Origin: Kingdonia uniflora
Lineage: Eukaryota > Streptophyta > Magnoliopsida > Ranunculales > Circaeasteraceae
Length of the DNA: 64,000 nt
Assembly (NCBI GenBank): GCA_014058105.1
Contig: JACGCM010001954.1
Coordinates: 1,116,001-1,180,000 of the forward strand
Direction of reading: 5' to 3'
Shown here: positions 1 through 10,679 of the stretch, piece by piece
How positions within the stretch are numbered: the first letter of the stretch is position 1
How the letters are laid out: each line of letters begins with the position of its first letter
Translations under genes and position numbers: made by a program
Notes under the pieces: model-generated
Told to the model about the DNA's origin: nothing
The model's database searches: none
The model's input: only the letters and a program-made list of their open reading frames with translations

Positions 1-221
1 TGCTAAAGACCTTTTTTACTCCACATGTTTTGATATTTTATCCTGCAACCCCTTTACCCCACCCTCTAATTACTGTTGAACCTCTATTTGCTATTTTCTT
101 ATCCTGAAAAATACAATTCTTATGGCCCTCCGATCCTACATAAAGCCAAACACATCAGATAAAGGATTTATATTACCTTATATAACAGACACACCAACTT
201 GAGCTAAATATTTTCTTGCCT

Positions 222-2862
222 CTACACTATGATGATTACGTGATCTTGAGCTAAAAACATAACTCGAGCTGGGTCAGGTACTATACCTCTTTCCTTCAAA
301 AGTTCTGCATAAACTTCATTTAAACCCCGTTCACTATCTACTTCGACCTCGAAATACAATGTCAGAGCTATCAGTATACTTTGACACCTAGTTTTATCAC
401 TCGGGTCATTAAAACAGGTCAACTCTTTTGGTTTTTGAACTTATACCCCCTTTCCTCTTCCTTCCTTAACACCTCATCCCTTTCTATTTTTATATTAGCA
501 TATCTACACTGGAGGTCGTATAAATCCTTTAATATTTTCTCATAATTAGATTTAAATTGTCTTCACTCATATTCAGTTTTATTAAGTACCTGCTGAATGC
601 GAGCCACATAATCCCTTGCTCTACTCAATGATCTCTCTAGTTCAAAATTTATTTTTCTCAATCGCTTTATCTCCTAAACATATTACAAATATCTTATTAC
701 CATACAAGTATTCAAGAAGAGCATACTAAAAGCTTTTATCCATCTTAACAATTTATGACCTTTCAAAGTACAATCACATCAAAATTAAAATGAACTGCAT
801 AGCTCAAAATAGAGTACTGCAGATTGTTTAAAGAATTTTGCTCATGTCTACCTTAGTTGGAAGGTCCGAAGTCTTCTCAACAGCGACAGCTGGCTCAGTA
901 GGTGTAACAGGTTCATTGGCTGGATCAACAATATCAGCCACCACCTAACTTTTGACCTCTGCAGGAAAGACTATTTTAACATACTTGCCAGTACGGCCTA
1001 GCTGTACGTCAGTTTTTGTTAATACCAAATTATAATAGGAATGGAAAAAGTGATCTTTTTCCACTTTCAGTACCTTGACTGATTCTGACATAACATCATC
1101 ATGCTCCGCAAGAAGTTTATATTTGTCTGCAGCTGCCATAACATCTACAGCTCTCTTATCTTTCGTTAGCTCGAGCATAGCTTCGAGCTCCTTCATACGA
1201 GCAGATTAGGCATCAAACTTCAAAATTAGATCCCCGAACTCTTTGGCCCTCTTGTCAAGACATTTTGTTGCCCCCTTCAGCAACATCGAGAGTTGCCAGT
1301 ACAAAGTATACACAAACACAAGTTCAATAAAAAGCTCTCAGTTCAAATACAAGACAATCAAATATTTCAAACACATACTGCAAAAGTGTGCTCCTGACAC
1401 TCTTTATCGAATAGCTTTAAATTGATCCCCACCATCAGACAGTACTTCTGCTCTAACTATTACTTCTTGGCCGCAGCATGAGGGATTCTACGAGAGTTAC
1501 CCTCATCATCATAGCATTTTCTCTTCAGCAAGTTTGTCTCCACTTTAGCAGGACTAATCGCACTCACTTTCTGTCTTTCCTCCACAACAGGCAGAGTTTT
1601 TGTAACATCGTGTTAAGTGGTCACAACCCCAGTGGCAGGTGTACCCTACAGAGTTTACCTTTTAGATCTACGAATAGTCCACTTTAGATTTTTAGAAGCA
1701 GGAGATGGAAGGCTAAGGACATCCTCAACAATCAAATGAGATTTCTCCTCGGCCATAGCTTGCTTCCCGTGCGCTCACTAAACTTTAGGTACTACGGAGT
1801 CTACCTTCTTATCCCGACGAATATCCAACTCACTAAGCACCTGCTTTAGCTCGTCTTGATCTCGAGCAACGTAGTCAAACAGGCTGGTCCCGTCAGGCAC
1901 CGACGCAAGAATGGGTTCTAACAAAAAAAGGGGGAGCATAATATTAGTTAGCAGTTCAAAGACAAGATATTGGTTAGTCGAAGATTTATCAACGTTACAT
2001 ACTCGGGTAATAATATTTATGGTTCAGAATGAGCGCTAGTCATCCAGAACCTGTATGCAATTACCCCTACCTATACAAAGTTATCGCTCAATGGTCTACC
2101 TGCAGATTCAAAATAAAAATATTTTGGCCTTGATGAATCATTATACAGGTAACCACTACTTCGCCCTTTAACATATTTCCATTTATAAAATTTTAACTCA
2201 TCATTGGCTTCAAACTACTTGGCAGACCCTTCTTTTCTCCATTTCCTATTTAGTACTTCGCATACCCTCATCATCTCATAAACATTCCTATTTAGTTGGG
2301 TAGGACAACACTGTAGTTCATTCATCGCCCCTTTTTGAAAGAAGATCAAAGGAATCTTAAGGCCATAAACGACCTAATTCAAATAACATAAAAACCCATC
2401 ACTCGAACTTGCTAGCCCGAGACTATTGTAGTATGAAAGAGTAATATCGTCACCAATCCCTTTCTCTTTTTTGCACTTCTCCAAGCAAGGGACTTGGTAA
2501 TATACCGTATCCTCCCCTTGTCCTGGGATATAGGCCCTAAACAAGCGACCTTGGTTCCCCAGGTAGTTTCCCCATTCTTCTTGTAATTTCTTCTTATATT
2601 TTAAGAATTATTTTTCTACTTCTACTCCCTCCGGGTATATAACAAATACATTGTCTTTCTCTTTTCTACCCTCTATCTCTTTCTCTATCTTACTAGTTTC
2701 CCCAACTTTATCAGTCACCTCTATACTATTTATAGTCACTTCCATGGCATCCTTATCGTCTTCCCTCCCTAATGATGAAGTCTCCTCTAAACTCGAAGAT
2801 ACTACAAATTTACTTAAAGGAAATATAGGTTGGGAACGCATATTGAACTTACAGATACACAA
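222..2862 (-). pseudogene. Large antisense ORF of Tat copy L (aORF-3), decayed
   Basis: This is the antisense gene of copy L, read right to left. It begins near 2862 with a Ser/Glu-rich stretch containing SKFVVSSSLEETSSLG, matching 43811 in copy II. Between about 2550 and 1950 comes the conserved block YGLKIPLIFFQKGAMNELQC, followed by QLN and MMRVCEVLN. Together these resemble the plant 'putative gypsy type transposon' domain (Pfam PF04195). A charged helical region follows (1196-945, with EKDHFFHSYYNLVL and LGRTGKYVKIVF). The C-terminal block at 422-222 has LTLYFEVEVDSERGLNEVY and is repeated in the other two copies. In-frame stops and small frameshifts separate the blocks. Spliced introns could account for some gaps, but I cannot show that. 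The product's function is unknown; a structural or chromatin-related role is speculation. Confidence 0.65.
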
Positions 2863-3329
2863 TATATTTTATCATTATCTCTACTTTCTATATTATACCC
2901 TATATATAGTAAAAATAGGCTCACCCAAATTTTTACCCAGTCAATGCGCCTACTCTATAATTTTCTAGAAAAATAAAAGGCAATCATTTCAAGTTTTCCC
3001 TCTTCTTCTCCAAATTAACATTTTTTCTCTCTACAAATGTCAAAGCTTCAAAACTACAGAGCTCTCTCATCAGTTATTTACAGATCTTAAAACCCCTACA
3101 TTATCAACCTACTATCTACAAACATAAACAGATAATATCATATAAAGTACTAGCAAACACAAATCAAACAAACAGATATATAGATTACTAACCTATACTT
3201 AAAGAGCAACAATCTTCTGCTTTATCCAAAAAATTTCCTGGGGATGATAGCTCCTGATGCTTTTCAAACAGTTTTTTATCACCCGATGAACCTCTCTCTC
3301 TCTTAAATCACACTCAAAACTCAAACGTT

Positions 3330-3566
3330 TCATCTCTGTGAAAATGGGATTTGCACAATTTTTTCTATCTCTGCAACTGTTGATAATTTATGAGGATGAG
3401 AAATACAAGTTTTTATACTCTCCCTCAGTTTTTGAAATGACGGCTCTCTCAGACGCGTATCAGTCATCCTTATTGTATCTACAGGTATGTCTTTTTGGGT
3501 AATAGAGTCATTATGACTTCTATGATAATGTTTACTGTCATCACACCCATCTCTATTGCCGTCCAT
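3330..3566 (-). pseudogene. Antisense segment of copy L between aORF-2 and aORF-3
   Basis: A 78-codon open stretch on the minus strand contains REPSFQKLRESIKTCISHPH. It matches KEPSFHKPRESIKICLSLPH at 44665-44360 in copy II, so the frame is shared by two copies. It sits between aORF-2 and aORF-3. It could be an exon or a separate small frame. No known domain is recognised. Confidence 0.45.
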
Positions 3567-3873
3567 TACAAATTTTGCACCTCTTCCTCAATACAGTACA
3601 AACGGCCAATCACCTTAGTTTTATATCGTACCAAGATTGTACGACTTTCCTAAAATAATTTAAGATTCAAAATTAAAAGATATCTATACAGTTGTTAAAA
3701 TCATACAACTGTAATCCATAATATCTATGCAACAGACAGTAAAATGGAATAAATTTATTATTATTCATCTTAGTTCGATGCAATAACCAGGTATCATTCT
3801 CCACAGAACCGAATAGACAAACAGATTACTACTAACAGATTACTTATTTATTACGAACTTCCACAGTTCAATT

Positions 3874-4233
3874 TTACAGAATTCTGTAGTTACATCTAAA
3901 GCAGCTTGGATGATTTACCTCTCCGCAGATAATTATCTCTCCTCTTACGGCCCTTGTATCCTTTTTAACAATTTTATCACTTGCGAGTTGTCGAGCTGTC
4001 ATCCCTCATACAGTGGCATCCAGAAATGACCTACAAAACATGTCGCACTAGAAAAGGTGATCATACTCTGCACGCTTGCCTTCAGTATCCATCCTGATCA
4101 AATTTAATGGCCATGCCAGTAACACAGCATTATAAGGCAGTTGACAAAAATATCACACGTGAAGTTCAGTAACCTTGATCTGAAACCTACCATCTGCTGC
4201 ATGACGAACTCGTTGGGAACGCGTCCTCACCAT
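3874..4233 (-). pseudogene. Small antisense ORF aORF-2 of Tat copy L
   Basis: The frame starts at the ATG at 4233-4231, in the context CTCACCATG on the plus strand, which is the same at the matching starts in copy II (45232) and Tat-A (47712). It runs 120 codons to 3874 with a few in-frame stops. The N-terminus reads MVRTRSQRVRHAADGR and the middle has RAEYDHLF, then RAVRGEIIICGEVNHP. It matches aORF-2 of copy II almost along its whole length. The family is unknown. It resembles aORF-1 in layout (basic N-terminus, an aromatic EYDHY-type motif, then an acidic helix), which suggests duplication. Confidence 0.6.
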
Positions 4234-5063
4234 GATTACTCACACTACCTCCACAGTAAAATAATCCTACAGATGATACATGACATAACAGCCAAGAATC
4301 CCACTTTATATAGTCACCAGGAAGATCTATGTAAATCTAGATCACCCCACAAATTTTGCTGAAGAGTATATTTTTCTACAAAAAAATTGGGGCAGTAGAA
4401 TATCAACAAGTAAATCCAGAATATTGTAATAGGCCATTCTTTCCAAATTATGAAATATCTCCTCAGATTTTATATGAGCAAATATGCAGATGGCAATATC
4501 CAAAGTCAAGAAAGTCCAGCGGTGGCACCTACAGCCCTTATCAATTTTTTTTATAGTTCGAGACAGTCTATCATCCAGTTCGAAAACACATATCGCAAAA
4601 AAAAAAAAATACCATATACCTTTTTAGGAACCCAATCATTTTACAGATATTATTTACTTTCTATCACCACATTTTCGAACTCCTCTAGTTTTTGAAACCT
4701 CACCTATCACAACCTTTTACCAATTAAAACTCAATTTTCCTCATCATACCCTATGATAAACTAACACCTATTTGCAGACTCTTACTTTATAATAGAAAAC
4801 TGCACAAACAAGTTCGATATAAAGAATCAAGATACCAGAATGAAGACATTTCATTAGCTCAAAAATTTCTTTTACAGAATACTTTATAGATAACAAAATA
4901 TTTCAATCAAATCCACCAGATTACTTTACATAATTACAGTTTGAAATGTCTTTCAGCAGTCAACGAGGAAGAAGATGCAAAATTAAAGCAACTTCAAGCT
5001 TTGATCCCATGCTATAAGGAACAGGAAATAGTAGAATTGGAAATCACAAATGAAAGATCTTCT

Positions 5064-5504
5064 TCAGGGCCAATATCTATGGTCCCTGGAAGAAAAACCT
5101 CTAGCATTACCACCTCTTCCACCATAACCCCTACCTCCCTGCATGCTAGAGACAGAGAAAATGGCTTTTTTCTTCAACAAGAACCACTCATTAGTAAGGT
5201 ACCAATAAGACTCCCTCAGACGAACGCCTGCCACTTTATCTTCAGTTGTCACAGCCTCCTCCTCTAACAACCAAAGCCCATTCCGGCGCTCTGCTTCAAA
5301 TGTCAACAGAAAGTAAAAATGTACCATCTAATAATAGTCATCCCCCGCCTCTATCACTCCTTCATATGACATATGATGATAGGTGGGAGACACAAGAATT
5401 GGCGTTGGCAGATACAAAGGTTGGTATCCAAAATACCTAATGCGCAGTTCTTCCATCTTCCTACGGATCCTCGACTCTCGAGCCTAATTCCCTGTAGTCA
5501 CCAT
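5064..5504 (-). pseudogene. Small antisense ORF aORF-1 of Tat copy L, with RGG-like tail
   Basis: A single frame of 147 codons runs from the ATG at 5504-5502 to a stop at 5064, interrupted only by two nonsense codons (codon 7 and codon 59). It holds YFGYQPLYLPTP, HHMSYEGVIEAGDDYY and then a Leu/Glu-rich helix (LWLLEEEAVTTEDKVAGVR). The tail is glycine/arginine-rich (GGRGYGGRGGNARGF), like an RNA-binding RGG patch. The first about 113 codons are conserved in copy II (46768-46430) and partly in Tat-A (54241 downward). It ends about 340 bp inside the 3' LTR, so an antisense promoter in or near that LTR could drive it. This is an inference. Confidence 0.6.
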
Positions 5505-5845
5505 CTTCTCAGCAATAGAAGATTCTAAGTACAGAAATAAATATAGAGAAGAAAATAGTTTAGAGATGAAGACTTGGTTCATCACTATTGAGCTACCTCA
5601 GAATGTATTTTATACTATGGTCAACATTTAAACTGACTCTTCAAATTCCCAACACCAGAAGGATTTTCCATGCAAACAACATTGTCTAGAACCATTAGTT
5701 CTAGGAAACTGAAAAGACACCAACAAATATTCATAAATTGACATTTAAAATGATTCCTGGATATTAACTGCAGCATTAATAATACTTATTAATCAATACC
5801 ACTCGCCTACAAGGCTTTTTGTACTGTTGGCTGAGAGGGGGCAGT
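5505..5845. other. Untranslated segment of copy L before its 3' LTR
   Basis: No reading frame is supported here. The stretch matches 46770-47130 of copy II and ends with the polypurine tract GAGAGGGGGC that primes plus-strand synthesis immediately before the LTR. The right end, from 5794, is the first unit of a 197-bp-offset duplication. Confidence 0.5.
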
Positions 5846-6593
5846 TGTAGTGGCTTATTCCACATCTTGGACTCATGCTTCATCTTTGAACTTCATACGA
5901 ACTTTTGACCTCATCAACATAGCACGTGGCACATTTGGAGTATAATCAAAATTAAGACAGCAACATAAGGAATAACACAAATTTCTTAGCCAATACCACT
6001 CGCTCATGATACTGCTCACGCTCTTGGTTGAGAACCATTTTGTAATAAGCTTATTTTGCATCTCAGACTCATACCTCATCCTTGAACTCATTAACATACA
6101 TGAAGCACTACTTAAGATATATTCATTATCCCTAAGTTTGAGTCATCAATATTTGACCTCTATACCAATAGTTCGAGTCAACAGACACAACATCATCAAT
6201 AAAGCCATTATGAGAACAAGCACAATCAGCTCATTATACAATCTGGTTAAAGGATATCAAGCATATATTTTGTAACGTCCATCATTAAGAATCTTAATGG
6301 TTGTAAAACAATCATATTATAAGACCTATTAATAGGACCATAGAATTCGAGATGAAGCACAGAGGAATTCTCACTCTGACATTCCATATACTCAGAACAC
6401 TCATTGTAATAAGCTAGAAATCTTAATAATATCATATTTCTTTCTCAAAATCCTTAAGAAATGTCATGGTTTTTAACCTATTCAAAGGTTTTCCAAGTTA
6501 AATCATCTTGTTAGCTATTATTTACTATTTTTGAGTGTTCTAAACACATCTGGTATAAAGGCTAAGTCCAAATCCTAGAATTAGGCTATTACA
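5846..6593 (+). repeat. 3' LTR of Tat copy L
   Basis: The LTR begins TGTAGTGGCTTATTCCA just after a polypurine tract and ends TTAGGCTATTACA. It is the same family as the LTRs at 31952-32531 and 47131-47704. It is about 170 bp longer than they are because its left end is duplicated: the block from 5794 recurs from 5991, including a degraded polypurine tract. It contains the conserved block ending in GTGTAAAGACTAAG-like sequence near 6550. The first five flanking bases are GAGCA (6594-6598); the partner 5' LTR lies outside the window. Confidence 0.8.
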
Positions 6594-6962
6594 GAGCAGT
6601 ATTTACTAGATCTGCAGAAGAGGTGGAAACCTAGGCAATCTGGAGAGGGCTCAGCTTAAGCGAGGATTTAGAATCGAAAAGTATAGTTATTTTTTTGTGA
6701 TGTTGTTGTTGTTGTTATTAAACTTCTCCTTTAGAAGTGGAGAGATATATCTTGGCATGTAGATTCCTTTTGTCAAACAATCCTACATTCTGGGAAGTAA
6801 TTTACAGGGCTTTCTTTTGTGAAGATTGACAGAGTTTTTAGCGGTCTTGCTCGTGAGTCAGTGCAGCTAGGGAAGAATGTCAACAATAATAATAAAAAAT
6901 TGATAATGACTATGTCCCTAGTTGTATTAGAGATATTTGTAAACTTAAGACTCTGATGTTTG
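6594..6962 (+). pseudogene. Pre-insertion DNA with a possible RNase H (RVT_3-type) remnant
   Basis: This 369-bp gap separates the 3' LTR of copy L from the 5' LTR of Tat-A, so it is the oldest sequence here. Two plus-strand stretches look like the RNase H domain common in plant LINE-derived sequence: an AIWRGLSLSEDLESKSIV-like segment near 6630-6690, and SFVKIDRVFSGLARESVQL near 6810-6880. They are in different frames and separated by a (GTT)n run at 6702-6718. The assignment rests on motif memory only. Confidence 0.35.
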
Positions 6963-7476
6963 TGTAGGGACCTGTCCCTCGAGCTGAGGTAACAACAAAC
7001 TAGTAGCATGCTAGACTTACGCAAAATACACATAATATACACCTTGTCAACAGTAACACCTGGACTACGAACTGAAGAATAATATGACTCAAGCACTCCA
7101 AGTAAAACATAATGAGTCAAAGACACCTGTCTCCCATAAACTAGCAGTTACAGAATTAGACTTCACTCTTCCCTCATTCTAGGGGAACGTGCTTACACAT
7201 GAAAATAAACTTAACAAAAGGTCCATAAAAGGGATGAGAAACATAGGAGAAAGGACAGTTTTTTCAAGCTCAAGAGATCTCAAATTGTAATTAAATTATT
7301 AGTCTCAAGCAATAAAGTTACTTTCACTAAATCCTCGAGCTAAGGTCATGGTTTTTACCTATTTAGAGGTTTTCATACTAAACACTTGTATCAATTGATA
7401 TTATCTGCTATTAATATTTAAGTCACAAGTACATTTCGTGTAAGAGCCATTCGAGCTAAAAAAATTGACCCTTATA
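6963..7476 (+). repeat. 5' LTR of Tat-A
   Basis: It begins TGTAGGGACCTGTCCCTCGAG and ends TTGACCCTTATA. The partner at 54596-55052 begins TATAGGGATCTGTCCCTCGAG and ends TCGACCCTTACA. The two share long blocks such as AACAGTAACACCTGGAC. A TATA-like CATAAAAG lies at 7224-7231 where the 3' copy has TATAAAAG, so the promoter here has lost its first T. Confidence 0.85.
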
Positions 7477-7478
7477 TA

Positions 7479-7495
7479 TGGCGCTGTATGTGGGG
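7479..7495 (+). other. Primer-binding site of Tat-A
   Basis: TGGCGCTGTATGTGGGG lies two bases after the 5' LTR. The TGGCGC start is the complement of a tRNA 3' end (GCGCCA) and is typical for Tat elements. I cannot name the tRNA with certainty. Confidence 0.65.
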
Positions 7496-7553
7496 AAGAA
7501 GACATTTCCATAAAATCCAAAGGCAAAAAGTTATTCAATAATCAACATTCACT

Positions 7554-9800
7554 CATGGTGAATCTCAAATGACCGGCTTCGGTGATTCCCTAAGAGCAAT
7601 CTACAGAACCTGATCAACTAGCAGAACTGTAGGCAAACCTCAAAGCCAAAATAGAGAAGTGAAACGAACTTGAGCATTAGCTAATGAAGGACCGAGATCT
7701 TCATGAACAAGAACTTGAAGAAGAAGAAGAACGTAGAACTCTGCAACTGGAGTTTATACGACATGAAGAAAAGATGACAATATTGCAGACTATCTTAAAA
7801 GCTCTGCAAGATAATCAACAGGATCTAGCTCTCAAGCAACGTGAGGTCATACCCACAACTTCTTGGATTTTAGCATAAAATAGGTTGGGACATTGAAGTG
7901 CTGCTAGAAAAAGAGCTTCCAGGAACCACCGTAATAATCATCAAATATCGGAAGTCTCAATTCATTTGGGACCAGATGGTCAATCTAAAATTAATAGGGG
8001 ATGCAAATTCTTGAAACAACAGGAGGACGAACTGCGACCTCCATCTAGGGTTCCATTTTGTTAACATTTGAGCGTGGGAAGCGGCAATTATAATCCATGA
8101 CTTGCACATTAGTTAGTTCCAATACCCCGCCAATATGTCACATAGGAACATATGGATCAGAGAATAAAAGAATTAATAGAAGTTCAAGCTCTTAGCAGTA
8201 AGGGCGATTTGGGAAAATTGCAAGTCAGTCCAATTGCTAAAGAGTTATTCGATATGGAAGTACCAAAATAATTCTACACCCCGAAGATATGCAAGTACAA
8301 AGGCACAAATCCTAGCAAACACATACAGCAGTTCAGAGATTCGTTGGGTTTGTATTCGAACTTAAACCACATTCTTTATCAACTGTTCGCTTCAAGTCTC
8401 CAAGGTGAGCCACTACGCTAGTTCCATTCTCTACCTGAGAATTCCATCCTTACTTTTGACCAATTATAAAAAGTCTTCGTCAAGACTTATGCTCATAATA
8501 AAGATAAAGAAGATAATTTATACATTCTTATTAGTCTCAAATAAGCTCAGCGGGAGAAGCTTGAAGTATTTTTGAATAAGTTTCTCAAACTAGCAAGGAA
8601 AGTTGATAATCTTGATCAGAACGGTGTTTACCAATATACTACAACTCGATTGTAAAGTGTAAAACACATTTTCTTGAATAAACCCTCAACTTCAGAAGAC
8701 ATGATTGAAAAGGTCAATGGATATATCGACCTGGAGAGGATGATGTCCAAAAGGCATAAATCAACTAAAAACATCCTAGCCGCAAAGGGTCCACCTTCAG
8801 ATAGAAATAGTAAATGCAATAATGATGTGAGGGTGATAAGAAACGAGCTAAAACAGATATAGGAAAATCATGAAAAGGGAACTTGCTACCAAAGCCTGTC
8901 TTTCCAAAAATGAATGTCAAGATTTTAGCAATTTACCATATACTGGAAAAAAAACAAACTCTTCCGTATAGCTCATCCTCTAGGGCCAATCAAAGGCAAA
9001 CTGTATTGTATGCACCATAAGGTAGCGCATCATGAAACCGGCCAATGTTATGTCGTACAGAGATTGTTGGAATACACTTTCAAAGATGAAAGAATGTACG
9101 AGTACATTATCGACCTGGAAGGATATAAAAATGGAAGCTATAAGAAACAGGTTGAAGTAATTCAAGTTGAGGAACAATCAGAGGAAAAGCACTTGTACCA
9201 CCTCTACCTAAGCTACATGATCAAGATTCACCAAATTAATAATTCAACCAGATTTAGGAGAAGGAGGATAACAGAGTGCTACGATCTCACAGTTCAGGAC
9301 AAAGAAGCTAAACTCTTGCCAGAATCAAGCAATCGACAAACTAGAATTTCTTATAAGGATTGTGAAATCGGTCATGTCAAGGTCCCACATCATGACGTAC
9401 TAGTTATTATGCCTAAAATAAAAAACTTTGTCAAGCATACAATGATTATAGATATGGGCAGCGACATTGAAATCCTTTTTTAAAGCACAATCAAGCCGAT
9501 GGGGCTGACCGAAAAAAATATACCAAGCAACATCGATATCAGTGGCTTCAATAGATCTAAAGAAGAATGAGTAGGCAAAATCATCTTAACAATCATAGTT
9601 GAACCCACCACACTCAAAGTCATTTTTAATGTTATAAATGTAAAATCCCAATTCTTGTGGATAATGGGACACTGCTGGTTACACAGCATGCAAGCAATAC
9701 CTTTCACATACCATCAAGCACTTCATTTTCAATACAGGGAAGGCGTCTATAAGATCAAAGGAAGTCAAAAGCTCGCTCAAGCTTGCGAAAACACAGTATC
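7554..9800 (+). pseudogene. gag and protease of Tat-A, broken
   Basis: An early Glu-rich coiled stretch is open at 7684-7878 (EQELEEEEERRTLQLEF). The retrotransposon gag domain follows from about 8270 to 8640 in shifted frames, with a recognisable KDKEDNLYILISLK and FLKLARKVDNLDQN core. It matches 33374-33646 in copy II. Near 9010 there is a Cys/His-poor 'CMHHKVAHHETGQCYVVQRL' block. The aspartic protease follows at about 9330-9800: the active-site motif reads IIDMGSDIEILF (9444-9479), where the family has D-T/S-G, and a stop follows directly. The protease reading continues until a CACTA element interrupts it at 9801. The copy is inactive. Confidence 0.75.
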
Positions 9801-10153
9801 CACTATGTGAAAAATGGTTATTAACGACAGATATAGCTGTCATTATTACTTGATTAATGACTTATATCCTGTCGCTAACAACTGTCTCCAAAAATGGAGT
9901 CGTTATTGTTATCGACAGTTATAAATGTCGTGCTTTTACAACATATAAATATGTCATTCTTTATAAAAATACGACGCTTATAAATGTGTGCTTTCTGTCG
10001 GTTCAAGAAGCAAAAGTCATTTAATTTTAACATAACCACAAATAGATATGTTGTCATTTCTATCATTTCACGGGGAAAATGTCATTTAAAATTAATCATA
10101 CACGACAAATATATATGTGGTTTTTGAGAAAAATAATTACCCTGTTAAAAGTT

Positions 10154-10225
10154 TGGATTAAATGGATTCGAACCATCAAACCTCTCAATTTTTGAGCGCT
10201 CTATCCATTTTGAGCACGTAGTCCA
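10154..10225 (-). pseudogene. tRNA-like pseudogene (72 nt)
   Basis: Read on the minus strand, a degenerate cloverleaf can be drawn. The acceptor stem TGGACTA pairs with TAATCCA at 6 of 7 positions, the D stem is GCTC/GAGC, and the T arm is GATGG-TTCGAAT-CCATT. The B box GGTTCGAATCC is perfect. The anticodon stem is poor and the loop (AAAAATT) lacks T33, so no anticodon can be read. It is either a dead tRNA or the head of a tRNA-derived SINE. It sits in the left arm of the outer CACTA. Confidence 0.45.
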
Positions 10226-10679
10226 TACAAAAATCAAATCAAACAAAAGCTAATCACCATAAAAAGTACAAATAGTACACAGTTTCAAACAAGTTTAGTA
10301 TAAAGTTCATTTTCAAGAATCCATAGAAAACCCAAGGAAATAAAACTATGCATAGCTAAAAAGATACAATACAACAAATATGGGCTTTTATGTCATCTAA
10401 TTAACGTCATTTTCTTAAAAAAATGATGTTATAAAACCTATTTTTATTAGCTTTCCCTTAATTTAACGTACTTACTATGGTTATCACGTCACTTCCTTAA
10501 AAAATGACGTGAATTAATGTATTCCATCAATTAACGTCAATTTTGAAAATAACTTTAAAATAAAAAAATGTTTTTACATCACTTAATTTGGAGATCTATG
10601 TCGTTTCCTATCTTGTGACGTGGTTTAGGTCTCAATAAAAAATGAGAGAACTTTATTCAGCCTTATTTTCCTTCAACTC

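Larger units (their letters stand above)
1..6593 (+). mobile_element. Tat-type Ty3/gypsy retrotransposon, 3' part only (Tat-B family, copy L)
   Basis: Only the 3' portion lies in the window: three antisense reading frames, a purine-rich polypurine tract (GAGAGGGGGC, 5834-5843) and a 3' LTR. Gag-pol and the 5' LTR would lie left of base 1. The antisense frames and the LTR match those of the complete copy at 31952-47704, so both belong to one family. The plus-strand direction follows from the tract preceding the LTR and from the same order in the complete copy. The reading frames are broken by stops, so this is a decayed copy. Confidence 0.85.

Noticed and set aside
6773..7126. 117-codon minus-strand frame
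   Set aside because: It spans the Tat-A 5' LTR boundary and is not conserved in the 3' LTR.
1..7476. Copy L and Tat-A as one element
   Set aside because: Their LTRs differ in sequence and ends (TATTACA versus CCCTTACA) and 369 bp of other DNA lies between the LTRs.
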